Positions 50,117 to 58,868 of a stretch of DNA of 64,000 nucleotides are shown one piece after another (position 1 is the stretch's first letter; each line of letters begins with the position of its first letter). The position numbers and the translations under genes are program-made. The stretch spans positions 62,001-126,000 of the forward strand of contig NZ_JBFTEH010000008.1 of assembly GCF_041027365.1 (NCBI RefSeq), written 5' to 3'. Under the pieces are notes generated by a model that saw nothing but the letters and a program-made list of their open reading frames with translations, was not told the origin of the DNA and did no database searches. Origin of the DNA: VKMB-3413 sp041027365 (GTDB lineage Bacteria; Pseudomonadota; Alphaproteobacteria; Rhizobiales; Rhizobiaceae).

Positions 50117-50791
50117 TCAGTTGGTGGACGGTCCGAAGGTGTAGGGCTTGCCCGGATGGAAGCGCAGTTCGTAGGTCTCCGAGATCTGTGCCCCCGCCGG
50201 GACGATTTCGAAGAACAGCATCAGGCTGTTCGGGTCGACGTCGCTCGGATCGTCAGCGCGATAGCCGAGGATCGAACCGTCGACATTGGAGATCTCCTTG
50301 ATCTCGGTGGTCGAGAGCAGCTTGTATTCGTTGCCGTCGGTCTCGATCTGCTGGATGAAGAAGTGCGACTTGCCGGAGTCGCCATCCGGCTGCGCGATGA
50401 TCGTGCGCCAGACGCCCTCCTTGTCGCCGTCCTTCCACGGGCCGACGATCTGGACGTCCTGGATCATCACCGGCAGGGTCTCGACCGTCTTCGTCATCGC
50501 GCCGGTGTCGGCCGTCTCGGACTTCGCCGCCGGCGTCCCGACGGCCGTGGTTGCTTGAGCGGCGGCAGCGCCGGTTTTCGCCGGCGCTTCGGCGGCCTTC
50601 GGGGTGGCCGTACCGCTCCCAGCGGGCGCGGCAGGCGCCGCACCGGCCGGCGTCTGCACGGTCTCAATCTTCGCGGTACCGGAAGCCGGCGCGGCGGGCT
50701 TTTCAGCCTGCTGAGCAAGAACCGGGCCGGCAGCCAGCAGCGAAGCTGTTGCGGCAAGACCGGCGAGGCGGACGCGCGATAGGTACAACAT
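50117..50791 (-). CDS. Secreted protein of unknown function
   Basis: A 224-residue protein with a clear signal peptide (basic start, ATASLLAAGPVLAQQ). A low-complexity Ala/Pro/Thr stretch of about 70 residues follows, then a compact about 120-residue domain beginning TVETLPVMIQDVQIVGPWKD and ending YELRFHPGKPYTFGPSTN. No cysteine beyond the signal region is evident. The start at 50791 is chosen because GGAG lies nine bases upstream. I do not recognise the domain; homologues are expected in Hyphomicrobiales. Confidence 0.75.
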   Translation of the reverse strand: MLYLSRVRLAGLAATASLLAAGPVLAQQAEKPAAPASGTAKIETVQTPAGAAPAAPAGSGTATPKAAEAPAKTGAAAAQATTAVGTPAAKSETADTGAMTKTVETLPVMIQDVQIVGPWKDGDKEGVWRTIIAQPDGDSGKSHFFIQQIETDGNEYKLLSTTEIKEISNVDGSILGYRADDPSDVDPNSLMLFFEIVPAGAQISETYELRFHPGKPYTFGPSTN

Positions 50792-51002
50792 CGGGATCAT
50801 CTCCGGACGACGGTGGTCAGAATGCGGGGTCGGCCGACGCGCAGCCGGCCTTCGGAGCGTCTTCTTACAGCAGGAACGGGAAGCCCGCGACCCGCAGCCG
50901 GAGCCTTTCGATCTCCCGGACGCTGCTTCGCGCCTGCCGAGACGCCGACACGCACCGCAGAACGGGCGGTCAGACCGCGAAGTGACCGAAGCGCAGCGCT
51001 CC

Positions 51003-53027
51003 TCAGATGTCGAGGTCTTCGGCGAAGGCCGCCCGCTCTTGGATGAAGCGAAAGCGCAGGTCCGGCTTGTTGCCCATCAGCGCGTCGACCGCGCCGGACG
51101 TGCCGGCTTCCGGCGCCTCGTCCATGACGACGCGAAGCAGCGTGCGCTTCTTCGGGTCCATCGTGGTTTCCTTGAGCTGCCCGGGCAGCATCTCGCCGAG
51201 ACCCTTGAAGCGCGAGACCTCGATCTTGCCCTTGCCCTTGAACTCGCGCGCGATCAGCTGCTCGCGGTGGCGGTCGTCGCGGGCATAGGCGGTCTTGCCG
51301 CCCTGCGTCAGCCTGTAGAGCGGCGGCACGGCGAGGAAGAGGTGACCCTTGCGGATCAACTCGGGCATCTCCTGGTAGAAGAAGGTGATGAGCAGCGAGG
51401 CGATGTGGGCGCCGTCGACGTCGGCGTCCGTCATGACGATGACCCGCTCGTATCGCAGGTCCTCGTCCCGGTACTTCGAGCGCGTGCCGCAGCCGAGCGC
51501 CTGGATGAGGTCGGCGAGCTGCTGGTTCGCCGTCAGCTTGTCGCGCCCGGCGCTGGCGACGTTGAGGATCTTGCCGCGCAAGGGCAGGATCGCCTGGACC
51601 TTTCGGTCGCGCGCCTGCTTCGCCGAGCCGCCTGCCGAATCGCCCTCGACGATGAAGAGTTCGGCGCCGGCGGCCCCGGTCTGCGAGCAGTCCGCCAGCT
51701 TGCCGGGAAGCCGCAGCTTACGCGTCGCGGTCTTGCGGCTGACTTCCTTCTCCTGGCGGCGGCGCAGCCGCTCGTCGGCGCGCTCCACCACCCAGTCGAT
51801 CAGCCGGGCGGCGTCCTGCGGCGAGGAGGCGAGCCAGATGTCGAAGCTGTCGCGCATCGACTGCTCGACGATGCGCTGCGCCTCGACCGTCGCCAGCCGG
51901 TCCTTGGTCTGTCCGACGAATTCCGGCTCGCGGATGAACACCGACAGCATGGCCGAGGCCGTCTGCATAACGTCGTCGCCGGTGACGATCGAAGCGCGTT
52001 TGTTTCCAGAGACTTCCGCGAAAGCCTTGATGCCGCGCAGCAAGACGGCGCGGAGGCCCGCCTCGTGCGTGCCGCCCTCCGGCGTCGGGATGGTGTTGCA
52101 GTAGGAACGGACGAACCCGTCCTCCGGCGTCCAGCTCACCGCCCATTCGACGGCGCCGTGGCCCGAGACCTTCTCGGTGCGTCCGGCAAAGATCTGCGAG
52201 GTCACCCGGTGCTCTGCGCCGAGCGTGGAATCCAGATAGTCCTTCAGCCCGCCCGGGAAGTGGAACGTCTCGCGCGCCGGCACGGGACCCGCCGGGTCGA
52301 TCAGGCTCTGGTCGCAGGACCAGCGGATCTCGACTCCGCCGAAGAGATACGCCTTGGAGCGGGCCATGGCGAACAGCCGCTCCGGGCGGAAGGAAACGCC
52401 GGCGCCGAAGATCTGCGGGTCGGGCCGGAACCGAACGCGGGTGCCGCGGCGGTTCTGGATTTCGCCGACTTCCCGCAGTTCGCTGGTGGCGATCCCGCGC
52501 GAATAGGTCTGACGGTAGAGCTTGCGATTGCGCGCGACCTCGACCTCGAGGTGCTCGGAGAGCGCGTTGACGACCGATACACCGACGCCATGCAGGCCGC
52601 CGGAGGTCTCGTAGACCTTGGAATCGAACTTTCCGCCGGCGTGCAGCGTCGTCATGATGACTTCGAGCGCCGAGCGGTTCTTATATTTCGGATGCGGGTC
52701 GATCGGGATGCCGCGGCCGTTGTCGGAGACGGAAAGCGTCCCGTCGGCCTCCAGCGATACCTCGATGAAGTTGGCATGTCCGGCCGTCGCCTCGTCCATC
52801 GCATTGTCGATGACTTCGGCGAAGAGGTGGTGGACGGCCTTCTCGTCGGTGCCGCCGATATACATGCCGGGGCGGCGCCGGACCGGCTCCAGCCCCTCCA
52901 GCACCTCGATGTCGGCGGCGGTGTAGTCGGCGCCCGGCTCGAAGGCGGCAGGCTTGCGGACGGGAGAGGCGGCCTTCGGCGTGCGGGACTGACGCGCGGC
53001 GTTGCCCGAAAACAGGTCGTCGCTCAT
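51003..53027 (-). CDS. parE: DNA topoisomerase IV subunit B
   Basis: ATPase subunit of the decatenating type II topoisomerase, 674 residues. The GHKL motif is EVIDNAMDEATAGHANFIEV, DNGRGIPIDPHPKYKNRSAL, and GGLHGVGVSVVNALSE; the TOPRIM domain has FIVEGDSAGGSAKQARDRK and MTDADVDGAHIASLL. The C-terminal MEDPKKR-like segment TMDPKKRTLLRVV is present. HAGGKFDSKVYETSGGLHGV distinguishes the gyrase/topo IV B family. ParE rather than GyrB is inferred from the length and lack of the GyrB insert. Confidence 0.95.
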   Translation of the reverse strand: MSDDLFSGNAARQSRTPKAASPVRKPAAFEPGADYTAADIEVLEGLEPVRRRPGMYIGGTDEKAVHHLFAEVIDNAMDEATAGHANFIEVSLEADGTLSVSDNGRGIPIDPHPKYKNRSALEVIMTTLHAGGKFDSKVYETSGGLHGVGVSVVNALSEHLEVEVARNRKLYRQTYSRGIATSELREVGEIQNRRGTRVRFRPDPQIFGAGVSFRPERLFAMARSKAYLFGGVEIRWSCDQSLIDPAGPVPARETFHFPGGLKDYLDSTLGAEHRVTSQIFAGRTEKVSGHGAVEWAVSWTPEDGFVRSYCNTIPTPEGGTHEAGLRAVLLRGIKAFAEVSGNKRASIVTGDDVMQTASAMLSVFIREPEFVGQTKDRLATVEAQRIVEQSMRDSFDIWLASSPQDAARLIDWVVERADERLRRRQEKEVSRKTATRKLRLPGKLADCSQTGAAGAELFIVEGDSAGGSAKQARDRKVQAILPLRGKILNVASAGRDKLTANQQLADLIQALGCGTRSKYRDEDLRYERVIVMTDADVDGAHIASLLITFFYQEMPELIRKGHLFLAVPPLYRLTQGGKTAYARDDRHREQLIAREFKGKGKIEVSRFKGLGEMLPGQLKETTMDPKKRTLLRVVMDEAPEAGTSGAVDALMGNKPDLRFRFIQERAAFAEDLDI

Positions 53028-53088
53028 CGAATCAACGTTCCTCGTGTCCTCGAACCGGTCTCATGCTGCGCCGCGATCATGGCCCCTT

Positions 53089-53115
53089 GCTATACTTTCA
53101 CGAAATGTTCTTCAA
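53089..53115 (-). promoter_or_regulatory. Possible promoter of parE
   Basis: Read on the minus strand, TTGAAG (53115 to 53110) and TATAGC (53094 to 53089) are 15 bases apart and lie about 60 bases upstream of the parE ATG. The spacer is shorter than the consensus. Confidence 0.4.
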
Positions 53116-53235
53116 GCCGCCCGGCTTGCCGGGGACCGCAACCCGGACGATTTGAGCCGTTTTCCACGAAAATCTGCTGCATCGGGTCGTCGTCATGCCG
53201 CCGTCTGCCGGAGTGCCCGCCGCCGGTCCAACCGA

Positions 53236-53265
53236 AAAAAGGGGCGCCCGTTGCCGGACGCCCCT
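53236..53265 (-). terminator. Rho-independent terminator after glnA
   Basis: On the minus strand, GGGGCG pairs with CGCCCC around a 12-base loop, with TTTTTT at once after the stem. It lies 40 bases past the glnA stop and ends the glnB-glnA transcript before parE. Confidence 0.85.
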
Positions 53266-53304
53266 CGAGGATAGCACTGCCGGCCGGACGAGCCGACCGA
53301 AGCC

Positions 53305-54714
<1,410 letters not shown>

Positions 54715-54766
54715 GGCAACCCTTCCTGTTGTGGCGTCAGTTACGATGGAGAGAGGCGGATCGCGA

Positions 54767-55105
54767 TCAGATCGCGTCCGTACCGGATTCGCCGGTGCGG
54801 ATGCGGATCGCTTCCTCGATGTTGGAGACGAAGATCTTGCCGTCGCCGATGCGCCCGGTCTGCGCCGCCTTGCGGATCGCCTCGACGGCCGCTGCGACCG
54901 CGTCGTCCCCGAGGACCACCTCGACCTTCACCTTGGGCAGGAAGTCGACGACGTATTCGGCGCCGCGATAGAGCTCGGTATGGCCCTTCTGGCGGCCGAA
55001 ACCCTTGGCTTCGGTGACGGTGATGCCCTGCAGGCCGACTTCCTGCAGCGCCTCCTTCACCTCATCCAGCTTGAACGGCTTGATGATTGCCTCGACCTTC
55101 TTCAT
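54767..55105 (-). CDS. glnB: Nitrogen regulatory protein P-II
   Basis: Trimeric PII signal protein of 112 residues that senses 2-oxoglutarate and ATP and controls NtrB and GlnE. The T-loop Tyr 51 in ELYRGAEYVVDFLPK is the uridylylation site. It begins MKKVEAIIKPFKLDEVKEAL. The ATG at 55105 has AAAGGA six bases upstream; ATG 55111 lies directly next to it and is too close. The gene is preceded by a sigma-54 promoter and leads the glnBA operon. Confidence 0.98.
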   Translation of the reverse strand: MKKVEAIIKPFKLDEVKEALQEVGLQGITVTEAKGFGRQKGHTELYRGAEYVVDFLPKVKVEVVLGDDAVAAAVEAIRKAAQTGRIGDGKIFVSNIEEAIRIRTGESGTDAI

Positions 55106-55163
55106 CGACATTCCTTTGTTGGTCTTGTCCCCGTCACGGACCGCCGGCCCGTCAGACGCGCTC

Positions 55164-55182
55164 AAGCACGTGCCGTGCCAAG
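55164..55182 (-). promoter_or_regulatory. Sigma-54 promoter of glnB-glnA
   Basis: On the minus strand the sequence TTGGCACGGCACGTGCTTG places GG (-24) and GC (-12) exactly ten bases apart, matching the consensus YTGGCACG-N4-TTGC at most positions. The predicted transcript starts about 50 bases before the glnB ATG. NtrC sites would lie further upstream, within the gap to 55392; I could not identify a clear one. Confidence 0.85.
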
Positions 55183-55392
55183 ACGTGTCCGCATTCGCGA
55201 CGGGTTCGGAACAGTCCGCAGGTGACTGGCAGGCGAGAACTCCCGGGCGCATGATGCCAAACCGGCGCAGGAAAGCCAATCCAGCAGCAGGCGGCGCCTG
55301 TATGCGACTGCGACGAGAGCTACATGAGAGCCGAAAGCCTGTCACCTGCCGCCCGGAATAAATGCAGAATGATCGCGAAGTGAGCAGTCTCC

Positions 55393-56913
55393 ATGCCGAA
55401 AGATGATGCATCTGCCTGTGTCTTGTTGACCCCCGACGAGATGGGGGCGGCCGACCGACGGACGATCGAGCGGGGCGTGCCCGGAATCGTGCTAATGGAG
55501 CGGGCCGCCGGTGCGGTGGCGGACGCGCTTCTCAGCCGGTTCCCGCAGGCGCGGCGGGTGGCGCTGCTCGCCGGTCCCGGCAACAACGGCGGCGACGCAT
55601 GGGCCGCTGCCCGGCTGCTGCAGGAGCGGGGAAGGGCGGTGACGGTCTTCGCGCTGGCGTCCCGCGAAAGCCTCACCGGCGACGCCGCCATCGCGGCCGG
55701 CGGCTTTCACGGCGAGACCGCGCCGCTCGACGCGTTCGAACCGGCCGACTTCGATGTGGTCGTCGACGGCCTCTTCGGCGCCGGCCTCTCGCGCGCCGTG
55801 GAGGGAGCGGCGGCGGCAGCGATCGAGATGGTCAACGCGTCCGCAACGCCGGTGGTCGCCATCGACCTTCCCTCCGGCCTCGCCGGCGCCAGCGGGCAGG
55901 CGCTCGGGCCGGCCGTGCGGGCAGACCTGACGGTGACCTTCTTCCGCCGCAAGCCGGGGCATCTTCTCGAGCCTGGGAGAAGCCTCTGCGGCGAGACCGT
56001 CGTCGCCGACATCGGAATATCGCCGTCGGTGCTTGGCGAGATCGCGCCGCGCGCCTTCGCCAACGAGCCGGCGCTGTGGCGGCACCGCCTCAGTTTTCCG
56101 ACCGCGGCCGGTCACAAATACGACCGCGGCCATGCCGTCGTCTTCTCCGGTCCGGCGTCGAAGACCGGCGCCGCGCGGCTGGCGGCGGTGGCGGCATTGC
56201 GAGCGGGGGCGGGGCTGGTAACGGTGTTCTGCCCGGGCGCGGCGCTTCTCATCAATGCGGCGCAGTTGACCGCCGTCATGCTGCGTCGCTGCGAGGACGC
56301 AGAGGAACTCGCCGGACATCTGGAGGACGCCCGCTTCAACGCCTTCGTGCTCGGGCCGGGCTTTGGCGCCGGCGAGGGCGCCCGTCGCTATGCCGGGGCG
56401 ATCCTTTCCGCGGACCGGCGGCTGGTTCTCGATGCCGACGGCATCACCGCGTTCCAGGACGAGCCGGAGACGCTGTTCGAGGCCGCCCAGAAGGCCTCGG
56501 CGCGCGCTTCCGGCGAGCCGGCCCTGGTGCTGACCCCGCATGCGGGGGAATTCAAGCGGCTGTTTCCGGACCTTTCCGGCGACGAGGCTCTCTCGAAGCT
56601 CCACCGGGCGCGCAAGGCGGCCGAGCGGTCCGGGGCGGTCGTCGTCCTGAAGGGGCGGGACACGGTCATCGCGGCGCCGGATGGACGCGCGGCGATCAAT
56701 GCCACCGGCACGCCCTGGCTCGCCACCGCCGGCACCGGCGATGTCCTCACCGGGATCGTCGCCGCGCAGCTGGCGCAGGGCTCGCCGAGCTTCGAAGCCG
56801 CGGCGGCGGCGGCGTGGATGCATGGCCGGGCGGCCGAGCTGTTCGGGCCCGGCCTGATCTCGGAGGACCTGGCGGCGATGCTGCCGCGAGTTTTCGCCGA
56901 ACTGCAGGGCTGA
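55393..56913 (+). CDS. nnr: Bifunctional NAD(P)H-hydrate epimerase / ADP-dependent dehydratase
   Basis: Repairs hydrated NADH and NADPH. It is 506 residues. The N-terminal YjeF_N epimerase domain (LAGPGNNGGDAWAAARLL, LPSGLAGASGQ) spans about residues 1-215. The C-terminal ribokinase-fold dehydratase holds KTGAARLAAVAALRAGAGLV, LGPGFGAG, LTPHAGEFKRLFPDLSGDE, VVVLKGRDTVIAAPDGRAA and the catalytic Asp in TAGTGDVLTGIVAA. It stands alone, divergent from glnB and convergent with gpt. Confidence 0.94.
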   Translation: MPKDDASACVLLTPDEMGAADRRTIERGVPGIVLMERAAGAVADALLSRFPQARRVALLAGPGNNGGDAWAAARLLQERGRAVTVFALASRESLTGDAAIAAGGFHGETAPLDAFEPADFDVVVDGLFGAGLSRAVEGAAAAAIEMVNASATPVVAIDLPSGLAGASGQALGPAVRADLTVTFFRRKPGHLLEPGRSLCGETVVADIGISPSVLGEIAPRAFANEPALWRHRLSFPTAAGHKYDRGHAVVFSGPASKTGAARLAAVAALRAGAGLVTVFCPGAALLINAAQLTAVMLRRCEDAEELAGHLEDARFNAFVLGPGFGAGEGARRYAGAILSADRRLVLDADGITAFQDEPETLFEAAQKASARASGEPALVLTPHAGEFKRLFPDLSGDEALSKLHRARKAAERSGAVVVLKGRDTVIAAPDGRAAINATGTPWLATAGTGDVLTGIVAAQLAQGSPSFEAAAAAAWMHGRAAELFGPGLISEDLAAMLPRVFAELQG

Positions 56914-56993
56914 AAACCGGTCAGGCGCCGCATTCCGTCAGCGGCGTCGTCCAGGTGACTTCAGCATCCGACTGGCCAGCCGGTTGTCCCCTC

Positions 56994-57491
56994 TCAGCCC
57001 GCCGTCCCCTTGCCGATCGGCGCCTGGAAGGTCAGGCCGAGGTCCCAGGGGAAGAAGATCCAGGTGTCCTGGCTGACCTCGGTGATGAAGGTGTCGACCA
57101 GCGGCCGGCCCTTCGGCTTGGCGTAGACGGTGGCGAAATGCGCCTTCGGCAGCATGGCCCGCACGATCCCGGCGGTCTTGCCGGTGTCGGTCAGGTCGTC
57201 GACGATCAGGATGCCGTCGCCCTCGTCCTGCAGAAGCGCGGGCGAGATCTCCTTCAGGACCTTCAGGTCGCCCTGTTCGGCATAGTCGTGATAGGACGCG
57301 ACGCAGACCGTTTCGATCAGCCGGGTGCCGAGTTCGCGGGCGATGATCGCCGCCGGCACAAGGCCGCCGCGGGTGATGCAGACGATCGCCTTCCAGTCGG
57401 AGCGGACGCCGGCGAGGCGCCAGGCGAGCGCCCTGGCGTCGCGATGGAATTGATCCCACGACACGGGGAAGGATTTTTCGGCAGTCGACAT
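56994..57491 (-). CDS. gpt: Xanthine phosphoribosyltransferase
   Basis: Salvages xanthine and guanine with PRPP, 165 residues. The PRPP motif is ILIVDDLTDTGKTAGIVR; the N-terminal ITRGGLVPAAIIARELGTRL and the C-terminal WIFFPWDLGLTFQAPIG match the Gpt family. The start ATG at 57491 is followed by STAEKSFPVSWDQFHRDARA. It is a single-gene unit. Confidence 0.94.
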   Translation of the reverse strand: MSTAEKSFPVSWDQFHRDARALAWRLAGVRSDWKAIVCITRGGLVPAAIIARELGTRLIETVCVASYHDYAEQGDLKVLKEISPALLQDEGDGILIVDDLTDTGKTAGIVRAMLPKAHFATVYAKPKGRPLVDTFITEVSQDTWIFFPWDLGLTFQAPIGKGTAG

Positions 57492-57692
57492 CCGAGAAGC
57501 CTCAGGCTCAGCCAGATTTTCAGGAACGGCCCGGATAGATCGAAACGTAGGGAGCTGGCAAGCGCGCGGCCAGCGGCAAGAGGCGACGCAACGGCATATC
57601 GCGCTGGACGATCAGTCAACGCGGAGCGGCGTGACATCCGTCTCGGCAGCCGCCTAAGCATCCGCGTCCAACGCCGGACGCGGAGACGAGGC

Positions 57693-58082
57693 ATGACGCT
57701 TTCACGATATTCCCCCTACGCCCTCAGCCTGTTGCGCGTCATCGCGGGGCTGATCTTCATGGAGCACGGGACGCAGAAGCTGCTCGGGTTCCCCCTCGGC
57801 GATCATGCCGCGCCGGCGTTGATGTCGCTCGGCGGAGCGGCCGGCATCATCGAGCTCGTCGGCGGCGCGCTGATCGTGCTCGGCCTGTTCACCCGCGTCG
57901 CCGCCTTCATCTGCTCGGGCGAGATGGCCTTCGCCTACTGGATGGTCCATGCGCAGCACGGGCCCTTCCCGGTCAACAACGGCGGCGACGCTGCGATCCT
58001 CTACTGCTTCGTCTTTCTCTTCATCGTCTTCGCGGGCCCCGGCCTCGTCAGCCTCGACGCCGCTGCCGGCCGCGCGCGCTGA
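57693..58082 (+). CDS. DoxX family membrane protein
   Basis: A 129-residue protein with four membrane segments. Recognisable features are LLRVIAGLIFMEHGTQKLLG, GGAAGIIELVGGALIVLGLF, and the C-terminal GGDAAILYCFVFLFIVFAGP. The DoxX family is involved in membrane redox functions in some organisms but this member has no defined role. The start at 57693 has GGAGACGAGG upstream. Confidence 0.88.
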   Translation: MTLSRYSPYALSLLRVIAGLIFMEHGTQKLLGFPLGDHAAPALMSLGGAAGIIELVGGALIVLGLFTRVAAFICSGEMAFAYWMVHAQHGPFPVNNGGDAAILYCFVFLFIVFAGPGLVSLDAAAGRAR

Positions 58083-58107
58083 ACGGCCGCTAAGGGCGCA
58101 ACTCCGA

Positions 58108-58140
58108 GCCGTGCCCCAACGCTTCGCGGCGCGGCACGGC
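58108..58140. terminator. Hairpin between convergent DoxX and PycTM-like genes
   Basis: GCCGTGCC (58108) pairs with GGCACGGC (58133) with a 17-base loop that can fold further. No T-run on either strand; a weak terminator or stabilising structure. Confidence 0.35.
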
Positions 58141-58177
58141 CGGTGTCATTCCATGCCGGCCGCGGTCAGCCGATCAA

Positions 58178-58660
58178 TCAACCGATCACAAGCAGCAGTC
58201 CGTAGCTCGTCACGACGAAGATCATCGAGCGGAAGGCGAGCCTGACGAGCCGGTACTTCGCCTGGCAGATCGCGGCGAGCGTCGTCGTGTTCTGCAGATA
58301 GTCGTCGTAGACGAAGCTCGAATCGCCGCGCTCGCGCGCCGCTTCGAGCCGCTCGCCGGCTGCCGGCCAGGCGCCCCAGAAGAGCACGCTGCGGCCGGGG
58401 CGCGAGCGCGGCAGCACGACGCAGATCGCCGCGATCAGCGCCACGGCGATCGAGCCGAGCAGCAGCATGGTCGCGGCGAGGGACAGCAGATGCGCCGACG
58501 CCAGGTGCTCCCAGCTGAACGCCCGGCGCGTCTCGGCCGACCAGACGACCAGAGCGAGGACGAAGGTGAAGATGTAGGCCGCCTTCTGGTCCGCCGTCTT
58601 GATCTGGTCGGCGAAGATGCGGTTCGCCTCGACGAGGTGATCGAAGTGCCGGTCGGACAT
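58178..58660 (-). CDS. Pycsar-effector-like (PycTM/DUF5706) membrane protein
   Basis: A 160-residue protein. N-terminal helix with the family's AD-x-KA motif (IKTADQKAAYIFTFVLALV) continuing into membrane segment 1, second membrane segment LLSLAATMLLLGSIAVALIA, then VVLPRSRPG, FWGAWP, the helix NTTTLAAICQAKYRLVRLA, and a terminal membrane segment FRSMIFVVTSYGLLLVI. This is the pattern of DUF5706, whose members include the PycTM effectors of Pycsar anti-phage systems. No pyrimidine cyclase gene is adjacent. It is convergent with DoxX and 0.2 kb from a FecR gene on the opposite strand. Confidence 0.72.
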   Translation of the reverse strand: MSDRHFDHLVEANRIFADQIKTADQKAAYIFTFVLALVVWSAETRRAFSWEHLASAHLLSLAATMLLLGSIAVALIAAICVVLPRSRPGRSVLFWGAWPAAGERLEAARERGDSSFVYDDYLQNTTTLAAICQAKYRLVRLAFRSMIFVVTSYGLLLVIG

Positions 58661-58868
58661 TCTGGTCTCCGCTGGGATGGGCCGGACATCTCGGCCGGGC
58701 GCGCTCTTCTGCCGTAAAGCGGCGGCCTCGTCTGTGGCGCCGCGGCTACGTCATACGCGCAATCGCGCGTGCCGGCACTGCGGGTGTTCGTCACCTAGGG
58801 TCAGCTTCTTGACTCTTCCCCCGCCCCACTGAATGCATGGCGAAACGTTTCGGAAGACACGCGTCTCG

